From the NCBI GenBank assembly GCA_045649485.1, contig JAZRPZ010000063.1, positions 3,544 to 67,543 of the forward strand: DNA of 64,000 nt, in the 5' to 3' direction. Of this stretch, positions 43,610 to 52,000 are shown one piece after another; position 1 is the stretch's first letter, and every line of letters begins with the position of its first letter. The notes beneath the pieces were generated by a model. It saw only the letters and a program-made list of their open reading frames with translations, did no database searches and was not told where the DNA came from. Source of the stretch: RUG11247 sp045649485 (GTDB taxonomy: Bacteria > Bacillota > Clostridia > Christensenellales > Aristaeellaceae). The position numbers were made by a program, and so were the translations under genes.

Positions 43610-44480
43610 ATGCCTTTACGGGAGAAACCCACGCACGTTTGCCGTTTGCGTCTATTACTTCGCAGCGTATCCAGCGCTCATTATCCCTCAGCGAATATTC
43701 CGCATGAGTCAGCCCTTCGCCGTTTACGCAGCGGTTGGGTGCCCAGGGGGCATTCGAGAAGAACACCACGTGGCTTGCGGGAGAACAATCAACGGAATAG
43801 ATCCTCTTTTCGGGATCATATTCGGCCTTTATGATCTCAGGTCCCTGAGTGCAGTACATATTGCCCTGTTTCATTGCGGCAATAAGGGACTCGGCGGTGC
43901 ATTCTTCCGCCTGGATCATATTAACACCCATGCCGGGTTCGCCTTCATAATAATGAGTATCGTCACCGGTGAAGAAGGTGATGAACTTGCCATGATTTGC
44001 ACAGATATCAAGCTGAGTCATGGAATATGCGCGGTCAACGCCATAGGGTATGCCGGAAACTGCGTTGAAGACCTCGGCGCCTGCGATGCCATCAAGCGTC
44101 ATCATAAATTCCAGAGTATTCATCGACCATGCGGGATGTGCACAGATCGCTGCGCCGCCCACTTCGTTTATGCGGGCGATGCACTTTTTATAATCATCAC
44201 CGCGTACGATTCCCGGGTCTGCGCCGTCGGGCAGTACCGCTACCACATGCAGCACCTGATCTTCAAAGGTAAAATCATATTCCACGCCGCGAAGCGCCAG
44301 CATATTTCCCCTGCGGGTCTCATTGCTCAGGTGCCAATGATCGGATACTACAAGAAAATCGTGACCCATACCTGCATACAAATCGAGGCAGTCATCATAT
44401 TCCTTGCGTCCATCACTGTAACGGGTATGAACATGAGTATTTCCCTTGAATACTTTTTTGGAAGGATCGATTATCAGCAT
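43608..44480 (-). CDS. PHP-domain metal-dependent phosphoesterase
   Basis: A 290-aa PHP protein: GNTHVHTRYSDGRK (HxH), VVSDHWHLSN, ICAHPAWSM and TGDDTHYYEG carry the metal ligands. The C-terminal ~80 residues are beta-rich. It is similar in layout to TrpH/YciV-type nucleotidases, but the substrate is unknown. Start overlaps the stop of the membrane protein upstream (ATGCTGA). Confidence 0.83.
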   Translation of the reverse strand: MLIIDPSKKVFKGNTHVHTRYSDGRKEYDDCLDLYAGMGHDFLVVSDHWHLSNETRRGNMLALRGVEYDFTFEDQVLHVVAVLPDGADPGIVRGDDYKKCIARINEVGGAAICAHPAWSMNTLEFMMTLDGIAGAEVFNAVSGIPYGVDRAYSMTQLDICANHGKFITFFTGDDTHYYEGEPGMGVNMIQAEECTAESLIAAMKQGNMYCTQGPEIIKAEYDPEKRIYSVDCSPASHVVFFSNAPWAPNRCVNGEGLTHAEYSLRDNERWIRCEVIDANGKRAWVSPVKA

Positions 44481-44950
44481 TTTTCTTTCCTCTTTTCCAT
44501 CCGTTTTTGTATTTCCACCAGCCTCGGCCGGTTATAGCGCTGAATTATTATAAATATCATATTGCCAAGCGCATATATTGCCGCTGCCAGAAATCCGCCG
44601 AAACCGCGCATCGTGCGATAGACCATGGGCGAAACAAAAATTATGAGCAGCCAGTGCACCAATTCGGCAACGCAGGTTTCTCTTATGAGTCTGCCCATCT
44701 TCCGGGCATCGCCGGCAAGATGCGCCTTCTTTTTTACCATGCCGGGAATGATGCGGCTCATATCAGGCACAGAATCCTTCCAATGACGTACACCCAGCTT
44801 ATGATATATTCTGCCGCCGCGCTCCCATTTATAACATCTGTACAGGATCGACTTTGGATCGAACCATTCGCGGGGCAGCATCTGACCAATAACAAAAAAC
44901 AGCAAACCACCAAGCGCGGCTATTATCACCGCCGAAACGATACCCGACAT
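44474..44950 (-). CDS. CrtO-like membrane acyltransferase family protein
   Basis: 158 aa with about four hydrophobic segments and the stretch LPREWFDPKSILYRCYKWERGGRIYHKLGVRHWKDSVPD. This is characteristic of the family named after glycosyl-4,4'-diaponeurosporenoate acyltransferase. No carotenoid genes are present, so the acyl acceptor is unknown. ATG at 44950 behind GGCGGTG. It is in an operon with the PHP gene. Confidence 0.75.
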   Translation of the reverse strand: MSGIVSAVIIAALGGLLFFVIGQMLPREWFDPKSILYRCYKWERGGRIYHKLGVRHWKDSVPDMSRIIPGMVKKKAHLAGDARKMGRLIRETCVAELVHWLLIIFVSPMVYRTMRGFGGFLAAAIYALGNMIFIIIQRYNRPRLVEIQKRMEKRKEKC

Positions 44951-45011
44951 CGCGCACCGCCTTTCCAAATTCCGTATGATATATTATACACCTTTTTCTT
45001 TCATATGCCCA

Positions 45012-45040
45012 TTGCATTTATACACAATCAGCGGTAAAAT
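45012..45040 (+). promoter_or_regulatory. Promoter of the sugar isomerase gene
   Basis: TTGCAT (45012-45017), 17-nt spacer, TAAAAT (45035-45040). Confidence 0.65.
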
Positions 45041-45076
45041 ATAGGCGAAATATATGACCGAAAGGGAGTTTCGCTT

Positions 45077-45982
45077 ATGAAGATTTGTGTTCAGACCGCA
45101 CCCCTTGTGGATAAATTCGGCATCGACGGTGCTTTTGCCATGATCAGCAAAGCCGGCATCGATGGCGTCGATTTCAATATCGATACCGAACTTCCCGGCA
45201 GAAATATCAGAGAAGGCATCCCCTCCGATCTTTTCAGCAAAAGCGATAAAGAAATAATCGAATTTGCACGTCCCTATAAAGAAGCAGGCGAAAAGTACGG
45301 AATCTATTTCCATCAGATGCACGCCCCCTTCCCCTCCTATGTCGAGAACGAGACCGGCAATGATCTCGTAATGGACGCTATCAAGAAGTGCATCATGGTA
45401 TGCGGTTATCTCAACTGCAAGAACATCATCGTTCACCCCATGTTCCTGGGTTATGATGCCAAACTCGACCTCAAGACCGAATGGGATATCAACATTGCCC
45501 GCTATTCCGAGCTCATTCCCACTGCAAAGCAGTACGGCGTAACCGTATGCCTCGAGAATATGTTCACCGGCTATAAGGGCAAGCTCTATGCCGCCGTATG
45601 TGCCGAAATGAGCGAGGCAAACCGCTACATCGACACCCTCAACGAGATCGCCGGCGAAAAGGTATTCGGCTTCTGTCTGGATATCGGTCATGCGCTGCTG
45701 GTTGGCAAGGACATGTACACCACCATCATGGAGATCGCACCCAACCTCACCACCCTGCACATCCATGACAACAACGGCATCAACGACCAGCACCTGTTCC
45801 CCTACAGCGGCGTCAATGACTGGAACCGTTTCCTGAAGGGTCTGAAGGATGCCGGCTACAAGGGCGCGCTCAGCTTCGAGACATTCAACGCATTCCAGGT
45901 CATCGACGATGAACTGGCTCAGGATGCCCTTTACTGGCAGGCAGCCATTGGCCGCATGTTCGTAAAGCGCATTGAAGGCTGA
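45077..45982 (+). CDS. Sugar phosphate isomerase/epimerase (xylose isomerase-like TIM barrel)
   Basis: A 301-aa AP_endonuc_2-fold protein with metal ligands in QMHAPFPS, IIVHPMF, CLENMF, CLDIGHALL, LHIHDNNG and SFETF. These are typical of IolE/hydroxypyruvate isomerase-like enzymes acting on sugars or keto-inositols. Substrate unknown. Monocistronic between a good promoter and a strong terminator. Confidence 0.87.
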   Translation: MKICVQTAPLVDKFGIDGAFAMISKAGIDGVDFNIDTELPGRNIREGIPSDLFSKSDKEIIEFARPYKEAGEKYGIYFHQMHAPFPSYVENETGNDLVMDAIKKCIMVCGYLNCKNIIVHPMFLGYDAKLDLKTEWDINIARYSELIPTAKQYGVTVCLENMFTGYKGKLYAAVCAEMSEANRYIDTLNEIAGEKVFGFCLDIGHALLVGKDMYTTIMEIAPNLTTLHIHDNNGINDQHLFPYSGVNDWNRFLKGLKDAGYKGALSFETFNAFQVIDDELAQDALYWQAAIGRMFVKRIEG

Positions 45983-46011
45983 TGTTTCAAAACCAAAAAT
46001 ATCCGTTCTAA

Positions 46012-46053
46012 TAAATACCCTCTTTACCGGTTTTCCGGTAAAGAGGGTATTTA
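46012..46053. terminator. Terminator after the isomerase gene
   Basis: 16-bp stem ATACCCTCTTTACCGG/CCGGTAAAGAGGGTAT, loop TTTT. Confidence 0.9.
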
Positions 46054-46089
46054 AATGCAGCACAGATATGCAATTTCGGTACTGTTCAC

Positions 46090-46599
46090 TTATTCACATG
46101 ATTCGTCCGCCAGATTCGATTTTATCCGCCAAATTGCTGCCGCGATGAAAACGCAGAACATTCCGATATATGTGAGAACTTTTCTGCCATCCTCGTACTC
46201 GACAGCTGCGATACCGTAGGTTGCGTGCGTTTTTCCCAATGCTATCCTGATTATTTTGACATCAAGCGAATCCTTCAAAACAGTGATCACTTTCACATCA
46301 TCGTAGCGCAGCGGCATAGGTATCGCCTCAGCATACGCATATGCCTTGCAGAAGCTTTTTTCGGATGAATACAGCTCATTTTCGGTGAAGATATATGCAA
46401 ACTCATTGATGATGCCCACAGCCGCTATCTCCTCTACCGGACCTTCGTAATTGCAGGCCTTTATCGCGGCTTCAAGCTGTTCGGGCTTCAGCTTTTCGGG
46501 AGCCTGGGGATAACAGGAAATCGCCTTCTTGTTTACTTCCCTAAGCATCTTGGGAGTTATTCCAAGCACCGCTTCACGGACTTTTTCAAATCGTGTCAT
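46090..46599 (-). CDS. Unknown protein with C-terminal membrane anchor
   Basis: 169 aa of mixed alpha/beta character: an N-terminal helical part (TRFEKVREAVLGITPKMLREVNKKAISCYPQ), a beta-rich centre (IPMPLRYDDVKVITVLKDSLDVKIIRIALG), and one hydrophobic helix near the C terminus (LTYIGMFCVFIAAAIWRI). No family recognised. GGTGG before the ATG at 46599. Operon with the membrane protein 22 nt upstream. Confidence 0.6.
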   Translation of the reverse strand: MTRFEKVREAVLGITPKMLREVNKKAISCYPQAPEKLKPEQLEAAIKACNYEGPVEEIAAVGIINEFAYIFTENELYSSEKSFCKAYAYAEAIPMPLRYDDVKVITVLKDSLDVKIIRIALGKTHATYGIAAVEYEDGRKVLTYIGMFCVFIAAAIWRIKSNLADESCE

Positions 46600-46621
46600 A
46601 TGTACCACCATTCCATTTATT

Positions 46622-47641
46622 TTACTTTATTCTGTACTTTTTACGAAGCATGTTTGCTTTATCGACTATTCTGCCGATATTCTCAGCGCGTTCTTTCAAT
46701 TCCGCATTGAAATAGCCGTAGCTGTTGAAATACCATGCAAGCATGAATGTCAGATATCTGTGGGCGTCAAGCGCATCCGCTTCCACTGCGCGCACCAATC
46801 GTATGGCATTGCTCTTCAACTTCTTTTTGCCGAATGCATTGCGGGACACGACCATCATAATAATAAACGCAATAATAGGGACTATGGGAGCCATAATGAT
46901 ATAATCCATGCTCATAACGGTTTCCGGATTTGTATACAATCCCAGATGGACAGCCGAAGCCAGTCCAATTATCAGATAGCCGGGTATTGAGGTGCAAAAC
47001 ATCAATATCGCCACAAGAGCTCCGTATACTATACCCACAACTGTGGCGGTATCTTCAGGAATAACCAGTCTCAGTTGTTCAAATCCGGGAACAAAACCTA
47101 TAAGCGGGGCTATCAGCGTGACAAACAGCAGCAGATGAAGCAGGAATAATTTCTTTCCCGAATTAAGACCAGCCTTTTCCTTTTCAAATGCTTCATCGGC
47201 ATTGATTACGTTTTCATAGCTTTCCGTCATGTGATCGCATGACTGATCTCTAAGGTCTGCGTACACATCTCCCGACTCAGAGAGTTTACCGATATATATA
47301 TTTTCCTTCGGAAATGCATGTATGCCATTTTCAACAGAAGCCCTGTATACTTTTTCCACAAGAAATTTCCACAGATCAGTTCTGTACTTCTTTACGGCAG
47401 TTTTTAAGGCATTGCTGCGTCTCTTTTCTGCCTCTTCACGTTCATCGTCCGAATAAGTCAAATATTCTGCCTCTACCCTTGAAAATTTATAACTTGCGAG
47501 CGCTTCAGCTATGGCATTATACATAACATCGTTCGAACTATTATCGAATCTACCGCAAGTCTGAAATTCTTCTTTTATTTTCCAATCCTTATCCAGTTCC
47601 GGATAATATTCCTGATATGTCAAAAGTTTCGTCTGTTTCAT
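46622..47641 (-). CDS. Multi-pass membrane protein of unknown function
   Basis: 339 aa. The cytoplasmic N-terminal ~170 residues are charged and helical (DDEREEAEKRRSNALKTAVKKYRTDLWKFL). About four transmembrane segments follow at ~180-290, then a basic C-terminal helix. No recognised domain. AGGAGG is 10 nt before the ATG at 47641; the longer in-frame reading has no ribosome site. Confidence 0.65.
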   Translation of the reverse strand: MKQTKLLTYQEYYPELDKDWKIKEEFQTCGRFDNSSNDVMYNAIAEALASYKFSRVEAEYLTYSDDEREEAEKRRSNALKTAVKKYRTDLWKFLVEKVYRASVENGIHAFPKENIYIGKLSESGDVYADLRDQSCDHMTESYENVINADEAFEKEKAGLNSGKKLFLLHLLLFVTLIAPLIGFVPGFEQLRLVIPEDTATVVGIVYGALVAILMFCTSIPGYLIIGLASAVHLGLYTNPETVMSMDYIIMAPIVPIIAFIIMMVVSRNAFGKKKLKSNAIRLVRAVEADALDAHRYLTFMLAWYFNSYGYFNAELKERAENIGRIVDKANMLRKKYRIK

Positions 47642-47772
47642 TCTGCAGATACCTCCTATGATTATTATAATCCCACAGAATATCCCAGTCAAATATTTTA
47701 TACCCATCTTCTCATCCGGATATATCTCTGAAACCAAATTCCGACATTTCGAAATAAATATCTGCGAGGCTG

Positions 47773-47801
47773 TTGACATTTATTCCCCGACATGCTATAA
47801 T
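47773..47801 (+). promoter_or_regulatory. Promoter of the tRNA-Ser pair
   Basis: Perfect TTGACA (47773-47778), 17-nt spacer, perfect TATAAT (47796-47801). Confidence 0.88.
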
Positions 47802-47818
47802 AATGTTCGCTGGTTTGT

Positions 47819-47907
47819 GGAGAGATGGCCGAGTGGTTTAAGGCGCTGGTCTTGAAAACCAGTGATGTCGCAAGGCACCGGGGGTTCGAATCCCTCTCTC
47901 TCCGCCA
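47819..47907 (+). tRNA. tRNA-Ser (UGA anticodon)
   Basis: An 89-nt class II tRNA. Acceptor GGAGAGA pairs with TCTCTCC, anticodon stem CTGGT/ACCAG with loop CTTGAAA gives anticodon TGA. There is a variable arm, T loop TTCGAAT, and an encoded CCA. Confidence 0.96.
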
Positions 47908-47919
47908 ACTAAACATCGT

Positions 47920-48011
47920 GGAGAAGTACCCAAGAGGCCGAAGGGGCTCCCCTGCTAAGGGAGTAGGATGGGATAACTGTCGCGAGGGTTCAAATCCCTC
48001 CTTCTCCGCCA
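47920..48011 (+). tRNA. tRNA-Ser (GCU anticodon)
   Basis: A 92-nt class II tRNA. Acceptor GGAGAAG/CTTCTCC, anticodon stem CTCCC/GGGAG with loop CTGCTAA gives anticodon GCT. It has a long variable arm, TTCAAAT T loop and encoded CCA. Cotranscribed with the tRNA-Ser 12 nt upstream. Confidence 0.96.
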
Positions 48012-48012
48012 G

Positions 48013-48050
48013 AAAACGACAAGTTTCAACAGAAGCTTGTCGTTTTTATT
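48013..48050 (+). terminator. Terminator of the tRNA-Ser operon
   Basis: Stem AAAACGACAAG/CTTGTCGTTTT followed by T. Confidence 0.88.
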
Positions 48051-48085
48051 TATGTCTTCACGCGGAATTCCATATGATAAAATAA

Positions 48086-48127
48086 CTGCCCGTGACACGA
48101 ATATCTTACTTCGCGTCACGGGCGGTT
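48086..48127 (-). terminator. Terminator of the Gfo/Idh operon
   Basis: Stem GCCCGTGAC/GTCACGGGC between the tRNA genes and the dehydrogenase, followed on the minus strand by a T-rich stretch. Confidence 0.7.
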
Positions 48128-48158
48128 TCTGTTCATTTATCGGAACAGTCTTATTTCA

Positions 48159-49112
48159 TTATACAAGCTTTTCGATGAGTTCAAGCACCGTTCTGAGTTC
48201 TTCGGGCTTCACCTTATCGGCAGGCTTTCCTGCGAGCACGCAATCGGTGAAATAGCGGATCTCTTCCCAATATGCGTTCGTGGTGGGCACATAGCCGTCG
48301 CCCGCTTCGGCAACCGCTTCATCAACACCAAGGGTTTCGCCGTTTTTCTTGAAAATGGTCAGCTTGCCGTCTCTGTATTCCAGCACCGCTTCTTCGAAAT
48401 GGAAGGAATATGCGCTGCGGAAATTGTAGTTGCAATCAAACCAGCCAGCTTCGGCGGAGACGAAGAAACCGGGATACTGATATATCGCCTCAAAATAATC
48501 CTGCGTGGCAGTGCCGGCACGGAAACGGGTCATATTGTCGGGATTGCCGAAAGCATATATCATGAAATCCAGGTCATGGATATGCAGGTCGAAGGGCACC
48601 ATACCGCTGCGCTCGGGGTCGCGCATCCAGTTGTCCCAGCTGTTCTTGGGAGTGCCGCCGAGGCGGGTCATATGTCCGGACAGCAGTCTGCCGTATTTTC
48701 CGGTATCATATGCGTCCTTCAGCACCAGATATTCACGCCAGAAACGGAGCACCTGCGCAACCATGAAGCACTTGCCGCTTGCCTTTGCGGCGGAGTATAC
48801 CCGTTCAACATCCTCTATCTTCAGAGAGATGGGCTTTTCGCAGATTACATTTATTCCGGCATTCAGCGCATCAATGGAATATTCCGCGTGCAGATATGTA
48901 GGCAGGCAGATATCGAGTATATCGAACTGCTCGTTTGCCTTCATTTCCTCATAACTGTAATATGCCTTCGCACCCATTTCGGCAGCGCCGGCATCAGCCT
49001 TTTCGGGACGGATATCGCAGCAGGCTACGACCTTGGCTTCGGGTATTTCCTTCCATGCGGCACGGTGGCTGGCGCTTATGCCGCCCTGACCCAGCATCGC
49101 TACTTTCAGCAT
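48159..49112 (-). CDS. Gfo/Idh/MocA-family oxidoreductase
   Basis: A 317-aa NAD(P)-dependent dehydrogenase for cyclic polyols or sugars: AMLGQGGISASHRAAW Rossmann loop, CDIRPEKA, ICEKPISLKIED with the EKP motif, and FDLHIHDLDFMIYAFG with the catalytic His region. It is second in an operon with a TIM-barrel isomerase (17-nt gap), a usual pairing for inositol or sugar-acid use. Confidence 0.9.
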   Translation of the reverse strand: MLKVAMLGQGGISASHRAAWKEIPEAKVVACCDIRPEKADAGAAEMGAKAYYSYEEMKANEQFDILDICLPTYLHAEYSIDALNAGINVICEKPISLKIEDVERVYSAAKASGKCFMVAQVLRFWREYLVLKDAYDTGKYGRLLSGHMTRLGGTPKNSWDNWMRDPERSGMVPFDLHIHDLDFMIYAFGNPDNMTRFRAGTATQDYFEAIYQYPGFFVSAEAGWFDCNYNFRSAYSFHFEEAVLEYRDGKLTIFKKNGETLGVDEAVAEAGDGYVPTTNAYWEEIRYFTDCVLAGKPADKVKPEELRTVLELIEKLV

Positions 49113-49129
49113 AATATTCTTACTCTCCT

Positions 49130-49954
49130 TTAAAGCCCGGCAATCAGACTGCCGAGGTATTTCTGAGTATCCTTGATATCCACAAGCTGCTGTTCACCGG
49201 ATATCTCGCGTTCGATAGTCAGGCTGCCGTCGAAGCCATGTTCCTTCAGCCCCTTTAGCAGCGCAGGGAAATCGACCTTACCCGTGCCGACCTTTACTTC
49301 CTTACCCAGTTCTTTTCCGTTTGCAGGATACAGCCCGTCCTTTGCATGTACGCCGCGAACATAATCTCCGAACACATCCAGCGCATCAACAGGATTGGCC
49401 TTGCCGTACATCACGAGGTTGGCAGGATCGAGATTGACATAAAGATTTCCGGTGTTTATCTCCTCAAACAGGCGCAGCAGCACCACGGGAGTTTCCTGAC
49501 CGGTTTCAAACAGCAGGTTCTGACCGTTCTTCTTCAATTCCTGAGCGAGGATTTTGACGGCCGCAAGAACACCGGGATAATTCGGGTCGGACATATTTTC
49601 GGGAATGAAGCCCATATGCGTGACCACGTCATCCACGCCCAGCTTTTTGGCAAACGCCGCGCCGTCCAGCAGATTCTGCAGGCGCTGCGCGCGATAGGCA
49701 ACGGGCACTATGCCCAACGTTTCGGGACCTTCGGTAAAATTCCAGCGTTTCGGACCGACCCAGCCGCACCAGAACGCGGTTATCTCTATGCCGAATTCGG
49801 CAGTCAGTCCGTTTATCTCCTCGGCTTTTGCATCGGTCCACAGATCGGGATTCCAGCTGTTGAGCTGGCAATGCTTAAAGCCCTGGGCAGCTGCGCCGGC
49901 AAACACTTCGCGCATTCCTTCGGCGGAGAGACCGATAATTATACCAACATTCAT
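49130..49954 (-). CDS. Sugar phosphate isomerase/epimerase (TIM barrel)
   Basis: A 274-aa AP_endonuc_2-like protein: VTHMGFIPENM, LLFETGQET, NLYVNLDPANLVMYG, GVHAKDGLYP and LTIEREISG carry the expected metal ligands (His, Glu, Asp, His, Glu). It is coexpressed with the Gfo/Idh dehydrogenase and likely interconverts the same unidentified sugar. Confidence 0.87.
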   Translation of the reverse strand: MNVGIIIGLSAEGMREVFAGAAAQGFKHCQLNSWNPDLWTDAKAEEINGLTAEFGIEITAFWCGWVGPKRWNFTEGPETLGIVPVAYRAQRLQNLLDGAAFAKKLGVDDVVTHMGFIPENMSDPNYPGVLAAVKILAQELKKNGQNLLFETGQETPVVLLRLFEEINTGNLYVNLDPANLVMYGKANPVDALDVFGDYVRGVHAKDGLYPANGKELGKEVKVGTGKVDFPALLKGLKEHGFDGSLTIEREISGEQQLVDIKDTQKYLGSLIAGL

Positions 49955-50098
49955 GCTTCTGAACCCTCCCGTTTATATTCAAATCAGTATGTTCCAAAGT
50001 TTCGGATTCACTTTATTTCACGCCATTATAGTAACACCGCGATAACAATATGTAAATAACCCATCTGCATGATTCATAGGAAAATTCCTTTATAGTTC

Positions 50099-50127
50099 TT
50101 GAAATCCATACAATTTTCTGCTATCCT
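50099..50127 (+). promoter_or_regulatory. Promoter of the pyrophosphatase gene
   Basis: TTGAAA (50099-50104), 17-nt spacer, TATCCT (50122-50127). Confidence 0.6.
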
Positions 50128-50164
50128 GTTGGTGTATAGAATGATAAAGAGAGAAGGGATCTGA

Positions 50165-51778
50165 GTGGATCCGATTTATGTAACCGGTCACAGGAATCCG
50201 GACACCGACTCCATCGTTTCCGCCATGGCATACGCCGCGCTGCGCAATGCGCTGGGCGACCGTGAATTTGTAGCGGCACGACTGGGTCACATCAGCGACG
50301 AAACACAGCTGGTGCTGGAGCGTTTCGGCTTTGAGCCGCCTCTGCGCCTTCGCGACATGCGCACTCAGGTACGCGACCTTGATTTCGACACCCCGCCCAT
50401 ACTTTCCGGCGGTGTTACCGTAAGCCGCGCATGGCATATACTTCAGCAGGACAACAATGTACCTGCGGTACCCATCGCCACCGATGACGGCGGCCTCTTC
50501 GGCATGCTGGCACCCAGCGACATTGCCGCCTACGATATGGGTTCCATCGACCATCCCTATGTAGAGGGAGTTCCCGTATTCAATCTGCTGAGCGCCCTTG
50601 AGGGACGCATCGTAAACGAGACCGGCTGCATCTGCGATTCCGTCACCGGCGAGCTTGTAATTGCGCTGCCGCAGGACAACAACAGCTACGGTTTCACCGG
50701 CGAAAAGAACATCGTACTCTGTGGTCTGCAGGACGATGCTATCCGCTATGCGCTTGATGAAAAAGTCAGCTGCATCATCGTATGTCAGGCCTCCATTTCC
50801 GACGAACTGCGCCAGGTCGAGGGCAGTACCTGCATCATATCTACTCCTTACGACCCCTATCGCGCCGCACGTCTGATCTATCAGGCCATACCCATATCCC
50901 GTATTTGCCGCACTCACGACCTGACCAGTTTCCATCTTACGGACTACATAGACGATGTCCGCGAGGTCGTGCTGCAGTCCCGTTACCGCAGCTACCCCAT
51001 TCTGGACGAAAACGACAAGGTCGTCGGCACACTCTCCCGCTTCCATCTGCTGCGTCCCCGCAGGAAGCGTGTAGTACTGGTCGACCACAACGAGGCATCT
51101 CAGTCCGTACCCGGCCTTGAGCAGACCGACATCATGGAGATTATCGATCATCATCGCCTTGCGGATATTCAGACTTCCTCGCCCATCTATTTCCGCAACG
51201 AGCCCGTGGGCAGTACCGCCACCATCGTAGCCAGCATGTTCCAGGAAAAGGGCATCGTGCCCAACAAAAAGCTGGCAGGACTCATCGCTTCCGCAATCGT
51301 TTCGGATACCGTTATGTTCAAATCTCCCACCTGCACCGCGCAGGACAGGCGCATGGCCGAGCGAATGGCGCGCATTGGTGAACTTTCCCTCGACGAACTT
51401 GGCGCATGGATATTCTCCTCCTCCACTTCCGGAAAATCCGCGGAGGACATGTTCTACACCGACTTCAAGGAGTTCCACATCGCAGGTCACGACATCGGTA
51501 TCAGCCAGATAACCTGCATGGATTCCGAGGTACTCAAGGCGCGCAAGGACGAATTCCTCTCCGTTATGGAAAAAGTTGCCGCCGAACGCAATTACGCCAT
51601 CACCATGCTCATGCTTACCGACGTACTCCGCGAGGGTTCCGAGCTGCTGTTTGTGGGTGACGAAGATGACATCAAGCTTGCCTTCTCCGCCGAGCCCAAG
51701 GAAAACAGGGTATTCCTGCCCACTATCGTTTCCCGCAAAAAGCAGATCATCCCCATGCTTTCCATCCTCTGGGGCTAA
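50165..51778 (+). CDS. ppaC: Manganese-dependent inorganic pyrophosphatase with CBS/DRTGG insert
   Basis: A 537-aa family II pyrophosphatase. The DHH domain is split: GHRNPDTDSIVSAMAYA at the N terminus, then a long regulatory insert (~70-300) with two CBS halves (SRAWHILQQDNNVPAVPIATDDG; QSRYRSYPILDENDKVVG) around a DRTGG-like region. VLVDHNEASQSVPG and EIIDHHR follow, then the DHHA2 domain with SRKKQIIPML at the end. In relatives, adenine nucleotides bind the CBS domains and control activity. GTG start at 50165 behind AAGGGAT. The stop codon begins structured element copy 2. Confidence 0.93.
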   Translation: MDPIYVTGHRNPDTDSIVSAMAYAALRNALGDREFVAARLGHISDETQLVLERFGFEPPLRLRDMRTQVRDLDFDTPPILSGGVTVSRAWHILQQDNNVPAVPIATDDGGLFGMLAPSDIAAYDMGSIDHPYVEGVPVFNLLSALEGRIVNETGCICDSVTGELVIALPQDNNSYGFTGEKNIVLCGLQDDAIRYALDEKVSCIIVCQASISDELRQVEGSTCIISTPYDPYRAARLIYQAIPISRICRTHDLTSFHLTDYIDDVREVVLQSRYRSYPILDENDKVVGTLSRFHLLRPRRKRVVLVDHNEASQSVPGLEQTDIMEIIDHHRLADIQTSSPIYFRNEPVGSTATIVASMFQEKGIVPNKKLAGLIASAIVSDTVMFKSPTCTAQDRRMAERMARIGELSLDELGAWIFSSSTSGKSAEDMFYTDFKEFHIAGHDIGISQITCMDSEVLKARKDEFLSVMEKVAAERNYAITMLMLTDVLREGSELLFVGDEDDIKLAFSAEPKENRVFLPTIVSRKKQIIPMLSILWG

Positions 51779-51926
51779 GCAGGCGCCGGCCTGCAGCGGT
51801 CTGCTATCGCGCTGTGTTTCCGTCTCCTGTGCCCGTACAGAATGGGCACAGGAGACTTTCTTTTCGTTTCTTTTGTTTCGCTGCGATAATGAGGCGGTCT
51901 CTTCGCTCGGAAGGGGGCTCGAGACC
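51776..51926 (+). repeat. Structured stop-codon-linked element, copy 2
   Basis: 151 nt starting at the TAA of the pyrophosphatase gene. Parts: GCAGGC-GCCG-GCCTGC; TCTGCTATCGCGC; a perfect 13-bp hairpin (51822-51834 with 51844-51856, loop GTACAGAAT) followed by TTTCTTTT; GGTCTC (51896) ... GGCTCGAGACC (to 51926). Distances between parts equal those of copy 1 within 1 nt, while both long stems differ in sequence but stay paired. Confidence 0.88.
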
Positions 51927-51944
51927 TTGGATTGGATTTTCATA

Positions 51945-51973
51945 TTGCTCTTCTTTGTTAAGTGTAGTATAAT
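51945..51973 (+). promoter_or_regulatory. Promoter of the BNR protein gene
   Basis: TTGCTC (51945-51950), 17-nt spacer, TATAAT (51968-51973), just after element copy 2. Confidence 0.7.
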
Positions 51974-52000
51974 TTACCAAACGAAATCGGGGGCGTTTGT

